NCBI RefSeq assembly: GCF_964199755.1
Contig: NC_133896.1
Location: 89,450,215 to 89,514,214, forward strand
DNA length: 64,000 bases
Direction: 5' to 3'
Source of the DNA: Larus michahellis
Lineage: Eukaryota; Chordata; Aves; Charadriiformes; Laridae
Position 1 is the first letter of the stretch. Each line of letters opens with the position of its first letter. The notes beneath the pieces are model-generated. The model did no database searches. It was not told where the DNA came from and saw nothing but the letters and a program-made list of their open reading frames with translations. The position numbers and the translations under genes are program-made. Shown here piece by piece: positions 51,211 through 62,833 of this stretch.

Positions 51211-52249
51211 CATCCCCCTTCCTTGGGACGCGCTGGTTGTTCACAGTCTTTTCTCCAAAGATAATGCGAGCCTGATTTCCATAAACTGTTTGCTTCAGCT
51301 CCCCAATAGACAATTAATCCTTAAACCACTAATACTGGATTTGCTTCTGTGCTCGGATGAGAGGAAATCTGAGATACCAGAAAGTAATAAGGAAATATCC
51401 CTGTTCGTGCCCAAATACCCCGTGCTACATGCAAATATGTCAAAGTATGCAAAGAGGCTGCCGCTGAAAAGTCAGCACAAACGTCTGCAGTTAATCAAAA
51501 ATAGCTTATGAGCAAAATTGAAGTGAACATTTCATGCTGCTTACTAGGATTGCAAATGAGGGTTTCTTGATTGGACAGGCTCCAGGCCAGCAACAAATGG
51601 ATTTTCTAGAGCCACCAAGTTTATAATAGATTTTGTTCCAGGGGAAAGTTGTGAGCGGGAGGTGGGATCACCTCCAACATGCATGTCCGTAGCTCTCCCC
51701 GTAACGGGTCGGCACCCAGGTGCCCACGCTCATTCCACCCTTGCTTCCATTTGCGTCCCACAGGTGGAGTCTGTCACTCTCACATGCACTCAGTGATGGT
51801 CCTGCTGGGCCCGGGAACTGCTCTGGAAGACATCCAGACAACATCCCCGTGAATGGCAGACTACATATTTCGAAAAGGATTTTCCGAAATGCTCTAAAAT
51901 TTGGCTTAACTCCCACTGAATTCACAGTTAAGTCAACGGTGGGCGTCTTGAAAAAAAACTATCCATGGGACCCAGAAAGTACAAATTTTGGTGTCAGTGT
52001 CAGTGCTTCCCCTGGGCAGAGGGGAGAGGAGGGAAAGCACTGCCTACTCCAGCATCCGCTCCACCACTCCGCACACACAGTTGCCTCTGAGAGACCTTCT
52101 TCACTTCTGCCCTCAGTATTGGGTGGTCACTTACTCCTGTGCAAACATGCCTGTGTAGTACCACCATTATGTGCCCGCACACACTTCATGCCCACTTTCT
52201 GTAGGAATAAACTCATAAGGAGCAAGGCAGTGAGAAGTCAGAGAATAGA

Positions 52250-52321
52250 TAATTTTCCAGTACGCTCAGTAAGGTTATTTGCTGATGGATTTTGACATGC
52301 TTGATTACTAACCTGTTAAAA
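52250..52321 (+). repeat. Duplicated enhancer-like element, copy B
   Basis: This is a second copy of the 72-bp element, exactly 1113 bp to the right and in the same orientation. It keeps TAATTTTCCAGTAC and TTATTTGCTGATGGATTTTG, and ends in TGTTAAAAAAAA. The flanks do not match. A 191-codon open frame (51720-52295) ends inside it. Confidence 0.85.
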
Positions 52322-52763
52322 AAAAGGATTTGCAAGTGGTGGTTGCCCACCGTCATTTCCCCAAATGATGTTGTCATGAGGACATTATGTAAGTGCAAGC
52401 TTATATAGAGTAGGACCCTGGCAAAGACTCAGGTCTGAGACTGTCTTTCTCAGGCTCTGCACCAGCAGAAGCAGTACAAGACTAGGACCTTGGTAGCTGG
52501 CATAAGCTGACATTAAGGCAGACTGTGCTCGGCCTGCTGGTCCCTGAGCTCTTTGCTCTAAGGGATCCAAACTTGAAGGTTCCCAACGACCCAGCTTGCT
52601 CCTGGCTGGGTCGAGGTTTGGGCAGGTTTCTTGCCCGTATTACTGTGTCCTCTTGCAGTCACCATCTCCTTTAAAGGTAAGACATGAAGAACTGTGACAC
52701 TGCTGAGAAAATATGAATCTTCCCTGTGCACCTTCCAGCTTCCCCCTTCAACCCCAGCTCAGC

Positions 52764-52827
52764 TTCTTCCTCCTCCAGGCTACCTGTGCCCCCTCACTCT
52801 CCTCCTCCAGGCTACCTGTGCCCTGCA
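52764..52827 (+). repeat. 32-bp tandem duplication
   Basis: Two adjacent 32-bp units share TCCTCCTCCAGGCTACCTGT and GCCC. Differences are confined to the last few bases of each unit. Confidence 0.85.
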
Positions 52828-53308
52828 ATGTCTTGCAGCCCTGAAGTCCATTTCCCTCATTGCCCTGCCACGACTCATGTCTGTCATGGGGTCTTTGCTG
52901 CTCCTCACAGAGGTGGTGGTCACCTCCCCTCACCAACAGAGCTGTAGACTCCAGGCAGGTCTTGCTTTCCCTGGAAACCCTAAGAGATGGCAATGACCAC
53001 GGCAAAGATGTTCAGAAAATGGTAGTCCCCTTGCCCCACCAGAGGCGCTGGAAGTTCCAGTGGTGATAAAGAGAAATGGCAGTCAGGCTGTGCAAGGGAA
53101 AACTGGCAAATCATGATTAATAACAAAGTCATAATAAAACCATGCCAGCTGGCAACAGCATCGTCTGTCATCGGACTGGATTTGAGGGAGGGAACCTGCT
53201 GTCGTCTGTGTCTTGAGAAACTTGGAGGCCTGTAGGAATTGTGCATAGCGAGGATGCCAGCGCCCCTCTTCCTTCCCCCACCCTTGTGCTTGCCAACACA
53301 AGTCTTAC

Positions 53309-53391
53309 CTTGCACCAACAGACAAGTCACAGCATCTGACACAGTGCTGGCCACCACTTTGGCCAAAGTAGTGACAGTGCTAGTTAGTGGT
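53309..53391 (-). other. Orphan exon candidate (83 nt), minus strand
   Basis: On the minus strand an acceptor TATTTTTTCTTCTGCAG precedes it and a donor CAAG|GTAAGA follows. Only one frame is open; it reads PLTSTVTTLAKVVASTVSDA and then VTCLLVQ. No family is recognised. The strand is that of PARVG, but it lies beyond both candidate PARVG poly(A) signals. Confidence 0.15.
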
Positions 53392-56300
53392 CTGCAGAAG
53401 AAAAAATACAAGTTTTTAGGGCTCACACTGAAGAACTCAGTAATATTACTGACTCTCATCCTCTGAGTTTGGCACAGATGGGTTCACAGAAGACACACCT
53501 TGGCAAATGGATTTCACATGCAAGATGTGCAACAAGGGAATGAAATGTGAAACACGCATAGTGATTCACAGCTAGAGATTATGATACTTTTAAAAGAAAA
53601 AGTCAATTTTAAGACGTTTCCACCCCTTGGAATGACATACAACCACAGTCTGCAGGACTTTATGCTCCTCAGATATCATCTGTAAATGCTATCCTGTGAC
53701 ATGGTCTTTGGGATGCTAAATACATTAGCTCAGCTCAATAGCAAGCAGGTAACTTGACAGTAGTTTCAGATTGTTGCCCATCTGACAAAACTAGAAGATC
53801 ATTGCAAGAAAAAGTCACTTGGATGTAAAGCCTTGACCTGCTTGCTGAGCACACCAGACCAGTCCAGGTGACAACAGGTTCAACTAAGTACTTTTGTCTG
53901 GATTACACTACAATGTTTTTGAGAAACTGTTTCAGAGAAGAGAAAAACATGCACTGACACAGAGAGAGGGACCTGAGGAAGCTGGTCCTTCCTAGGATCC
54001 CTTTGCAATATGATCATGCTTAATATGATCAAGCTGTACACAGGTATCTCTATTAGTACTGTAACAGGCACGTTTGTGTATGCTCAGTTCTTATTGTTAA
54101 GATTATACAATACTTTAATTTACTGAATCTGTCTGATCATAGCTGGTACCAAATGTATTAGACTATTGTGTGTAGATGTTAAAAGTTTGTAGAAACTGTA
54201 TTTTTTTGCAATAAATTCTGAGATTTCTGTGTTTCTCCAACTCCAAAATAAAGGGAGGAATTATTTCAAAAAGTGAATAAAAAGAGAATGAAAATATAAT
54301 GTTGTACCAACTGGAAGGAGATTGTGGCTTTGGAACATGAATCAATTTAATGGATTTCAGATTGCTTTTCCTACTCACACACTCGAGACTCTTTTTCCCA
54401 CCTCCGCTCAAGAGAACAAGTAGGGACACAACTTCTAACGTCTCTTTTTTTATTATTTAAGAAACTTTTGGTATAGCAGATGACATAAAATGTGTTAGCT
54501 GCCTACTTCTGCAGAGATGCGCAGTGAACTTCAGTAACATACTATGAGCTGAATTAAATTGTCTGCCAAAAGCAAGCAAACTTTTCTAGACAATCTGTTA
54601 TTTGACACACTGCAACCAGTAAAGCCTGCTGTACCATCTGCTCTGTATAGAGTGCACGGTACATGTTTTACATGGTTTCTAAACTTAGCAGTGAGCCAGA
54701 GTCAACATTTCTACAGTGGGGATCCCCTATAAGAAATTCTCTCAACAGCTCTTGCCCTTTTGGCTTCATGTCCAAGATCCTAGAAAATCCCTCTCCCCGT
54801 AGTCTTCATTGCCCTTCCAGACAGAGCCTACATCATCAGGAGAACCAAAAGTGTTTTCAAAGCCTATCCCACTGGTGATCTCATCAGTAACTCTAAGGAC
54901 TAAGAAAGCACTGAGGTCAAACCTGTGGCTCTTTAAGCTCCATGACATTACTAGGACATGAGTTTTACAGGTATTTCCGTATAGAAGTTGCATGCTTAAA
55001 TTTATCTTACCTAAGATACGCTGATTTGGAAGAGTCTAGGTGCAAGACCTGTATTCCTCTTGTCTGTGCTGTAACTGTCCCAAAAACAACTTCTGAGCTT
55101 TGCCTTAGATGTCCAGCCTTCTGTCACTGTTTGCTATTGATGAAGGGCATCACCACGACAAGATTTCTTATAGAGAAGTATGCGCACAAAACCTGCAGAG
55201 CGCACACAGAGCAAACCTGAGGTGTCACAATTACGAGGTATGTCCTACGCATGCCTAATTCTCCTGGCACTCTGCAAACCTGACACATCCAGGAGAAGTT
55301 ACACATGACAATACAGCAGAGGGTACATTCCCACCAGTGCCAACTGGGGGACCGGTATCCAGAAGTCCCACGCACAACCACAAAAAGTCCTGGAGTACAA
55401 CAACTGCGTCAGAGGAGTCTGATCTGCTGGAGTTCCCAAACATCCAGAAATGGTCAAAACCTCCCTGTTCAACATTTTCTTGCCAAAAAGGGAACACACC
55501 CAGGAAAACTACGCAGACATACACACGCACGCATTCTAGCTGCCTTGCATCAAAAGATAAAATGGTGATGGAAAATTAGTTCGTTAGTGTGATCTGGATG
55601 TACTTCTACATCCCTCACATACTGGGTCAGTCAAAAAGCTATCTTCTATCTTTGATTTTATTTTTTACATTGGAGGAAGGACAAAGGAATTCTTCTTGCA
55701 TACCACTGAGAAACATTTTAAATTCTTAGGCACGGCGGCCAGCTGGTGTTTCCAGATTTCTTTTCACAGCTTTTTTGCATTGCAAATATGAGTTCTCTAG
55801 AAGACACCTTCCCAGTGACACCCCAGCAGCTCCAAGCGCGGAGAGGGGAAGGAGCAGGCCCTGCAGAAAGGCAGCTGTTTGACCACCTGGGCCAGCAGCA
55901 CAAGGTGGGGGCACAAGAGGGAGGAAAATTGCGGGGGGCAAGGAGTCAGAATGCCAAAGTGCTGAAATGCACAGGGGGAAGAACACACAGAAAAGTTGGA
56001 TGCTAGGAGGAGGCTGTAAATTGAGGTTGATTCATTTTTTTGCATAATTTTAGTTGGCGCATCTGTAGAATAACCTGACAAAACACATATATCTGATTAC
56101 ACTGAGACTTCCTTATATTACTAGGACAGTATCATAACTTAATGTGGTCCAAACTATCTAAACTCTTTTCTATCACATAACAGAAGTTCATTCTTTAGAT
56201 GCATTTAAAGTCATACAATATGCTTGCAACAGTATTTCTACTAAAACCATCCATGCTAAGAACGACTTTGAAACTTGTGTCTTTTTTACTCTATACTGTT

Positions 56301-57750
56301 TTTCCTGGCTTTTGAACCCTAAAAGCCTAGCTAGTGCTGTGGTTACAGACTTTAAAATATTTATTATGTTCTCTGGCCTGGGGCTGGCAACTGGATTATG
56401 CGACAGGTGGTCCTGAAAGACACCCAAGCCCAGGGACAAACTGGCCCCCATCACTCCCCTGGACATTTCAGTGAAAAAAGCAGGGAGGGACAGTTGAGTG
56501 GGGGAAAGATGAAAAGAAGATGGAAAACGAACATATTTGCACTACACCACAGGCATTTCAGTCTATATATTTGAACTTTCCATGTACCATCATGGGCACA
56601 ACTCCACAGTTGGGCTCCATTTCCCAAAAGAAACTAAACCACCCAACTGCTGTGGAGCACGTGTTCCCTACAGCATGAAGATGAGCCCAGCGCAGACTGC
56701 AGCTCTTATCGGAGATAAAGCCTGATGGGCACCTGGAATACAGGTGAAGGGGACAGCATGAAGCACCTGAACTAGCATTTCATGATAGCAAGATATTAGG
56801 ACCTAAATTTAGATAGTTCTCATCCAAGCAGCCAGCCACTGTTCTACAGATAAAATTCACCCAGTTTTGACTATGTTCCTCCCTTCTCCTCTAACATTTC
56901 TCTGTTGTTCCATGTTATTTTATTGGCTTCCTGCCGAGGTATGTGAAATTCATAAAGTACAGCCTGAGAAAGTCATCATTGGATAAAGTCCCTAGAAAAT
57001 TTAATTCTAGCCAGTGGCTGGAGCAGAATGGCTTAGGGGACTCCAGCTGTAATGGAATGACATGGGGGGGAAAGGCTTAGACAGCTGGAAGTGCTAAGGG
57101 GAAAAGTCAATAGCAAAGGTACCCCAGTGCACTTTGCTTAAATCAAACCGCCAAAGAAATAAAGGTGGTTTGTTGTGTTGGTTTTTTTTCATTTTAAAGT
57201 TTTAGAAAGTACAAGTGGCTGATAGAGAAGATGGGACGACAGGGCTGTTCCAGTCCACAGTACTGTTCTCTTGATTAGATTATCTCTAGCCTCAAAACTC
57301 ATTTCTCCACATCTTACTCCTTGTGTCCTATTCACCTTGTAACCACTCTAGAAACATTTGAGTAGCGCAGGATATGCATCCATCTCCACAGCAAGTAGAA
57401 GGGCTCACACACACTATTTTGTTTCCTCCAAAATAACAATTTCATCTATTTTATATTATAATATTAATTGACTAGGAAAAAAAAATCACTTGTGTAAAAA
57501 GTGACAAAGGCTTTTCTATTCTTTGGGGAAATTTCAGAAGCCTGTAAGAGAAAGAACAGCAAGATCCACCCCCCCAGACACAAACACACACACATGCCCT
57601 TCCAGCTCATGGAGAGGCAGAATTTCAATTAGCTGCTTTCATGTTTGAAAGCCTAATTGCCAAAGAGACTTTTGGAAGTGATGGCGGGGTTGTGTCCCTG
57701 CGAGAAGCAACACAATAGAAAACCACAGGAAAAGAATAAGAGAAGGGAAA

Positions 57751-57830
57751 AAGAAAGAGAGAGAGAGAGAGAAAGAGAGAGAAAGAGAGAGAAAGAGAGA
57801 GAAAGAGAGAGAAAGAGAGAGAAAGACAGA
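57751..57830. repeat. 10-bp-period purine tandem repeat (GAAAGAGAGA)n
   Basis: Five exact GAAAGAGAGA units (57771-57820) are preceded by a pure GA run and followed by a degenerate unit GAAAGACAGA. The strand is entirely purine for about 75 bp, a mirror-like composition that can form triplex DNA. Minus-strand frames here read as runs of Ser-Leu-Phe and are artefacts. Confidence 0.95.
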
Positions 57831-59612
57831 CACTAAGAATAGGCTCCACCTCAAAGGAGTACAGGTGCTGTTCCTACACATCAAGCACGCTTGGGGGCTG
57901 CCAGCATTCTCCCTCTGGAGTTTCACTGCCCAGCTCCCACAGAGCCACACCAGCCAGGTCCCGGTGAGAGGGCTCTAGCCAAATGGTGGCATGAAAAAAC
58001 GGCAATGTAATCTTCCTCCCAGGAAGGAGAAGGGGTTTTCACAGCAAGGACAGATCTCCAGTTTGCTTTCCGAGGCTTTACAGCCAGGACCTGGCTCGGT
58101 CCCGTGATCCCGTTAACGAAAACTTCTGTGCATCCGCTGCTTCCCTTGAAGTCATCATGGTAACTCTGCCCCTTCCACCTGCACTTCTCTCCACAGACCC
58201 TTGCCACTTCACCTCTGGAAAGACACCTTTCTAGTTAGGAGGCTGTGTATTTTGGAAAGACAGGACCAATAGAAAAATGTCAGCAAGCAGGAGTTAGAAA
58301 CACTTCAGATCTGTTCCACATCCCGGCCGCTGCCTTGCTGCAATGCCACCGTGCCACGTATCTTTGAGACAAGGATAATAACAGAAGCTCCTGTAGGGCT
58401 CTTCTCTGGCTCTGAAATTCTTGGACCAGCTACAGGTTATTTAAAAGTTAAACAGACTGCATGTTCTTCCTCGAAGACAGAGTGTGACACAGTCAGGCAG
58501 TGACTCCGCTGGAAAACTGAACAGTCATCACACTTAAACTTGCGTACCTGGCTATGGAGCACAAGAAAAAAAACCCAAAACCTAACATCTTGATAGTCCG
58601 CCACGCTTTTCCAACACAAACAGCTTACTTATCTAGGATTTAAACATGAAAATTACAAAACTAATTATGTGGCAATGAACAGACTCGCACAGAGAGCTTA
58701 TTCAAAATATCATAGTTAATTTGCTGGCTAAAACAGTAAGCGGTTTCGTTTTTCATTAACTTATAAAAGAAAGGGGAAAGAGGTTATCTTGATGTAAGGC
58801 AAAAGTAACATCTGAGAACAATAATATGTATTTCCTTTTCCCCCCGTTTCACGCTGTTGGAATATTCTTTTTAGCTGTCACATTATATTTTCTATGAAAA
58901 CTATGCCAAGTCTGTGACTACATCTCAAATGTAAATAGTGCACTTGTATATACTACACCAGTTTATGGAGTGGGTGTCTGTATGATGGATTGGTAAAATT
59001 CTGTAGCATGTTTTAGGAATCAAACACAGGCTCTTTATCAAAGCATTCAGAGACATCAAGCATGTAATAAATTGGCTCACAACATAAAAAACATTAAAAC
59101 AAAACTTAGTCTCACTATATTTTCGATTCGAGTGCATTAGCTGTCATTTTTTCCCCTGTATGTTTTCAAGAATGACTTGTTCATTACCAGGTTTAGGCAA
59201 GCTGGTGTTGGGAAGGGAATATGACCCTTTCTTCCAGTACACATCAAGAACTAGACTTCCCCTGCCAGGAGTCTGCAGAAGTACAAGCCCTGGACTTACT
59301 TACGCCGAAGGAGTGGACCACAAAACTCAGAACACGCAGATCAAAATCCAACTGTTTCCTTGAGCACCGACAACCATCTGACCAGGGCAGCACCGGCTAA
59401 CCCCCCCACCACCGGCTTTTTCACAGCCTCTAGGTTATGCCTAAAGTCACGCACTGGAAATGACTTCTGGTCACCGGCAGGGGGGAAGAGTTTTGGGTTG
59501 GCTTCCTAGGTGGAAAAGGCCACGCTGCTTCTGTGTCACCACCAAACGCCCTCCTGCCCCCTCGCCCCAGCTCTCCGTAAGCCATATCCCAGTTTTATCT
59601 GCTCAACAGCCA

Positions 59613-59618
59613 TTTATT
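59613..59618 (-). terminator. PARVG: Candidate distal poly(A) signal of PARVG (AATAAA)
   Basis: The plus-strand hexamer TTTATT reads AATAAA on the gene strand. It is the first canonical AATAAA I found downstream of the stop codon, about 1.8 kb away. G-rich sequence follows downstream. Usage cannot be judged without transcript ends. Confidence 0.35.
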
Positions 59619-60207
59619 CTACAATCCGCTTGCCATGTTACAGGCAGGGCAGCAGGGATCTCTGAAGCAAGAACCAACTTCTCAGGTCTCCCAGTCGATT
59701 GCTTGAAGCCCATTAAGGAATAAAGCAAGATACCTATGGAGACTTGCACAAGAAAAAACAAGCGTTCTTTACTTAAATCGTTCAAAACAGCACGCACCAC
59801 TAACATTTGCTAGGGAAGCAAGCTGATCTTCTTGTGGCTCATTGGCACCACACATCGGACTTTTCTCTGTAAAAACATAAAAACAAGGTAATTATTGGTG
59901 CAAAAAGGATTAGGCTCGGGGCAGTTTGCAGAATTCTCTCCTCCAGCAGCTGTGCAGTATTACCATTTTCAAAGGCAGGGCTGGAAGACTTATCAGCATT
60001 GCTATCTAAAGATCTTTCTCAGGCTGCGTGATCCAGAACTAGACACAACAAATTCTCATCTGTAAATGTCAGCACTCATACCAGGCGAGCTTTGGTTTCC
60101 CCTTAACACACAGATGAAGCATCAGATCAGAGATCAAATGTCAGAGTCACTGACGACAGGAAATTAAATCAGTTTAGATGGAAGACAAAATAATACAAAA
60201 ACTTTTT

Positions 60208-60213
60208 TTTAAT
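60208..60213 (-). terminator. PARVG: Candidate proximal poly(A) signal of PARVG (ATTAAA)
   Basis: The plus-strand TTTAAT reads ATTAAA, the commonest variant signal, on the gene strand. It is followed within 10-35 nt by a U-rich and GU-rich stretch (plus 60180-60206) resembling a downstream element. A CATAAA variant lies just before it in the transcript (60226-60231). Confidence 0.3.
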
Positions 60214-61341
60214 TAGATCTCAAGCTTTATGCAACACAAATATGACATAATTTCAAGGTCAAGGGAGTAGGTGGAGGTTTTGAAGAAGTTCTGATTTAAA
60301 ACCCTTGAGTAAGACCAAGGGTGACAGCTAACATAAATTGCGGCTAGGCTCGCTGCATCCAGGGGGAGCTGCTGGGACTCTTGGGGACGGTCGCTGGAAA
60401 AATTCAGCTAAGAGAGTCTCAGAGGAGTTTGAGAGTCCCCGCAGCACGGGTATCCTGTCAGAAGTGGCAGAAGCCGAAAGTTTCGCTACTCCTGCCCATG
60501 ATGGCCTCTACTTCTACCAGCTGCAGAGGAAGCCAGCATCTATCCGCCTCTTACCGGAGAGAAACCACAGTCGTGTTAGTCACTCCTACAACGTGCTTGA
60601 CACAGGAATCGGCATTCCGGCTAGTCAGAGATTATGTTAGGGCTGCCACAGGCGGGAGCCGGCCACAGTTTGGCATTAAGTTAGCAAGGAAATCAGGGCA
60701 CCTTCCTACAGCTGTGCAGGAGGCCCCTCTGTTACTGCACAGCCTCAGGGCACCGTGTTGTTCCGAGTCCCTTTTCAAGCAGGCAAATGGTGAAACTTCT
60801 ACAAAACACTGGATAAATTCAGATTTCAGTTCTGCCACCTATTCATTTGGTGTCTAATCCATATCCTCTTTCCTGACAACAGCTGGCCACCTGTCTAAAG
60901 AAAGCTTTGAACTTCAGCTTCAAGCTTGTCTGCAGTCTTCCCAGGGATGCCGCGGTGGGTCTCTCTAGGTTCCAGAGTGACTCAGAAGCAGGAAAGTGGG
61001 GAGGCTGCAAAACCAGCTTCCAAATTCACCTCCAGAAGCAAAGAAGGCAGAGTCTAGAAAAAACACATATTGCACTTCTTCGCAGCGCTACGGGGGGCTC
61101 AGAAAAAACAAGAGACAAGGCTGGAGCAAGAGCTACAGACACAGAATTAGCCAGTACATTGACCCTGGACACACACACACGCGCTTAGAGTTACTCAGGC
61201 TGTATATGTGAAACCTTGCATGAATACATACTTGGATACACAGTGTTAATACACCAGGTGTCAAACACAAGCGCATGTACATAAACAGTGGCAAAACAGA
61301 GCTGGGAATCCAAAAATCAGACCATGATATGGCAGAGGAAA

Positions 61342-61342
61342 G

Positions 61343-61373
<31 letters not shown>

Positions 61374-61382
61374 AAAAAAAAA
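61342..61382. repeat. A-rich low-complexity tract (poly-U in PARVG 3' UTR)
   Basis: Three A runs separated by GC or G end in a long uninterrupted A stretch. In the PARVG transcript this becomes U-rich sequence starting about 24 nt after the stop codon. Confidence 0.85.
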
Positions 61383-61405
61383 GCCTAAGCTCTTGGCCTT
61401 GCTCT

Positions 61406-61485
61406 TCATGTTTCTTTGGTCTTGTATTTGGAATACAAACAATACAGAATCCGCATTGTAGCCTTCATATCTCCATTCACGATAT
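61406..61485 (-). CDS. PARVG: PARVG terminal coding exon (C-terminal end of CH2 domain)
   Basis: This is the last coding exon of gamma-parvin. On the minus strand a pyrimidine-rich acceptor ending in ATCCACAG lies just above 61485. The exon adds 2 nt to a codon split by the phase-1 intron, then 25 sense codons and TGA (61406-61408). The product reads D-IVNGDMKATMRILYCLYS and then a basic tail ending KTKET. In the parvin family, DIVN-x-D-x-K-(S/A)-T-(L/M)-R-(V/I)-LY is the final helix region of the second calponin-homology domain, which in parvins binds ILK and paxillin LD motifs. The preceding exon's GLLNFSVNSE is nearer to PARVG than to the KPKPRPE segment of PARVA and PARVB. As I recall it, the human PARVG tail runs about ten residues further, so the bird tail looks short. 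The family assignment is from remembered sequence, not a search; a divergent paralog is the only serious alternative. Confidence 0.88.
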
Positions 61486-62435
61486 CTGTGGATACACAAA
61501 CCAGAAACAACAAAAACAGATGGGAAGTATTAGCAATCCCTGGAATAGAAATAGACTGCAACTGCCAGAGACAATCTTCCACCTTTCCCCAATTATAACG
61601 TGAACTTAGACAATCTAATTGTAGCAAGAAGTGAAACAGCAACTACAGAGCTAGAAAATTATTTATTTATTAAATGAACTTATGGAAAAGGGACCTTCAC
61701 TGCAGTATCTTGCTGGAAAACAGGATAAATAATGCATAGTAAGAAATAATTCTTCACTAGCAGAGAACAGAAGAGATAATTTAATAGAATTTTGCAGCTT
61801 TAGGTTTTTATGATTATTCTTCAGTAGGAATCATTTGGGGAATTACCTGACACTTTATTTTTTTGGTTGTAATACGTCACTCATATTTTGCTGCTGTTGG
61901 CTGTTTTCTTTTTTTTTTTTTTCTCTTTTAGTTTTCAGCATCTGTGTTCTTGGCTAAACAAACTGCTCGTGTATTTAATAACTGCAACCGAAGACAGTAC
62001 TGATTTAGGGGGCTTACTTGTCTTCTTGCAGTGCCGTAAAGTCACCAGGAGAAAGACTAACAATGAAACACTAGTAAATGAGATCCTTGAACAGCCTAAA
62101 TAGTCTAGCTGTAATAAGTACCCTTAAATCATATTAAATTCAATCACTAGCTGAGGATTTTCTCAGTGAAGCTAAAGGATTTGCAGATGTTGGCACCAGT
62201 ATTTCTTATACTGATCAACTCTGTATTTGAGGCAGTGCAGAATAGCCAGAGGCAAGGAAAGAAAGCATGGGGTTAACTCCTTTCATACAAAAGGTGAATC
62301 TCAGCATGGAGACTTGAGCTCACGCAGATTACTCTTTTTCAAAGGTAACATAAATAGCTTTCCAAACTCCTAGCTCTGTGCAATATGGCAAAAAGCCCAT
62401 CACGCAAACTGCCAACATCACCAAAGCATTAGTGG

Positions 62436-62460
62436 AAAAAGAAAAAAAAAAAAAAAAAAA
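62436..62460. repeat. Poly-A tract in PARVG intron
   Basis: This is a nearly uninterrupted A run on the plus strand, with a single G near its start, followed by ACACC. No SINE or LINE body was recognised upstream, so it is treated as simple low-complexity sequence. Confidence 0.85.
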
Positions 62461-62833
62461 ACACCAAAGAAAGTCCTAAATTCTATCTTTCCTCCTCCAT
62501 GAACACATGCGTCCTCTTGCTTACGAATAACTAATAGGAGAAGAGATAATGCTTTCTATTTTTAATAAAGACTTGATTTCCTTATTCAACAACAAGCTTT
62601 TGAGCTTGATGGAAGAACGACGGGGTGAGGCTACATGCCCTGCAAGAGGTCAGGCTAAGCAGCCCCAGCACCATCCATTAATGTAGCCACATTCCTTATC
62701 CCACCAGAAGATGGTCAAAATTTTTTCTGTGGAGCATTTTTTTTAATTGGAAAATTGGACTCATCCAAAGGAAAGTGGATTTTCTTTTTTGCTGTAGGGC
62801 ACGAGAGAGGAACGTGCATGTACATCGATTCAG

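Larger units (their letters stand above)
52322..59594. other. Intergenic DNA 3' of PARVG
   Basis: Unique sequence with one tandem duplication (52764), one purine repeat (57751), and the exon-like pieces at 52659-52676 and 53309-53391. The minus frame 52980-53459 (159 codons) contains the latter but has no recognised domain. Confidence 0.5.
59595..61405 (-). other. PARVG: Probable PARVG 3' UTR
   Basis: The stretch downstream of the stop codon contains no supported coding sequence on either strand. Open frames such as plus 60381-60857 and 60338-60640 overlap one another and match no domain. The UTR would include a long U-rich tract in the RNA (A-rich on the plus strand, 61342-61382), directly after the coding exon, and a short CA-repeat-like patch near 61172-61184. 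The lower limit is set by the more distal candidate poly(A) signal and is an inference. If the proximal signal is used, the UTR ends near 60190. Confidence 0.5.

Noticed and set aside
52980..53459. Minus-strand frame of 159 codons as a single-exon gene
   Set aside because: Only the 83-nt piece between splice-like sites is of interest; the rest has no domain or start context.
1..59594. SHISAL1 (KIAA1644) coding exons, expected as the convergent neighbour of PARVG
   Set aside because: I looked for the cysteine-rich VCEPYTDH-like segment and the transmembrane exon in the plus frames and found nothing similar. The gene probably lies left of the window.
60381..60857. Plus-strand frame of 158 codons in the PARVG 3' UTR region
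   Set aside because: It competes with another plus frame and a minus frame, has no recognised domain, and is antisense to a better-supported UTR.
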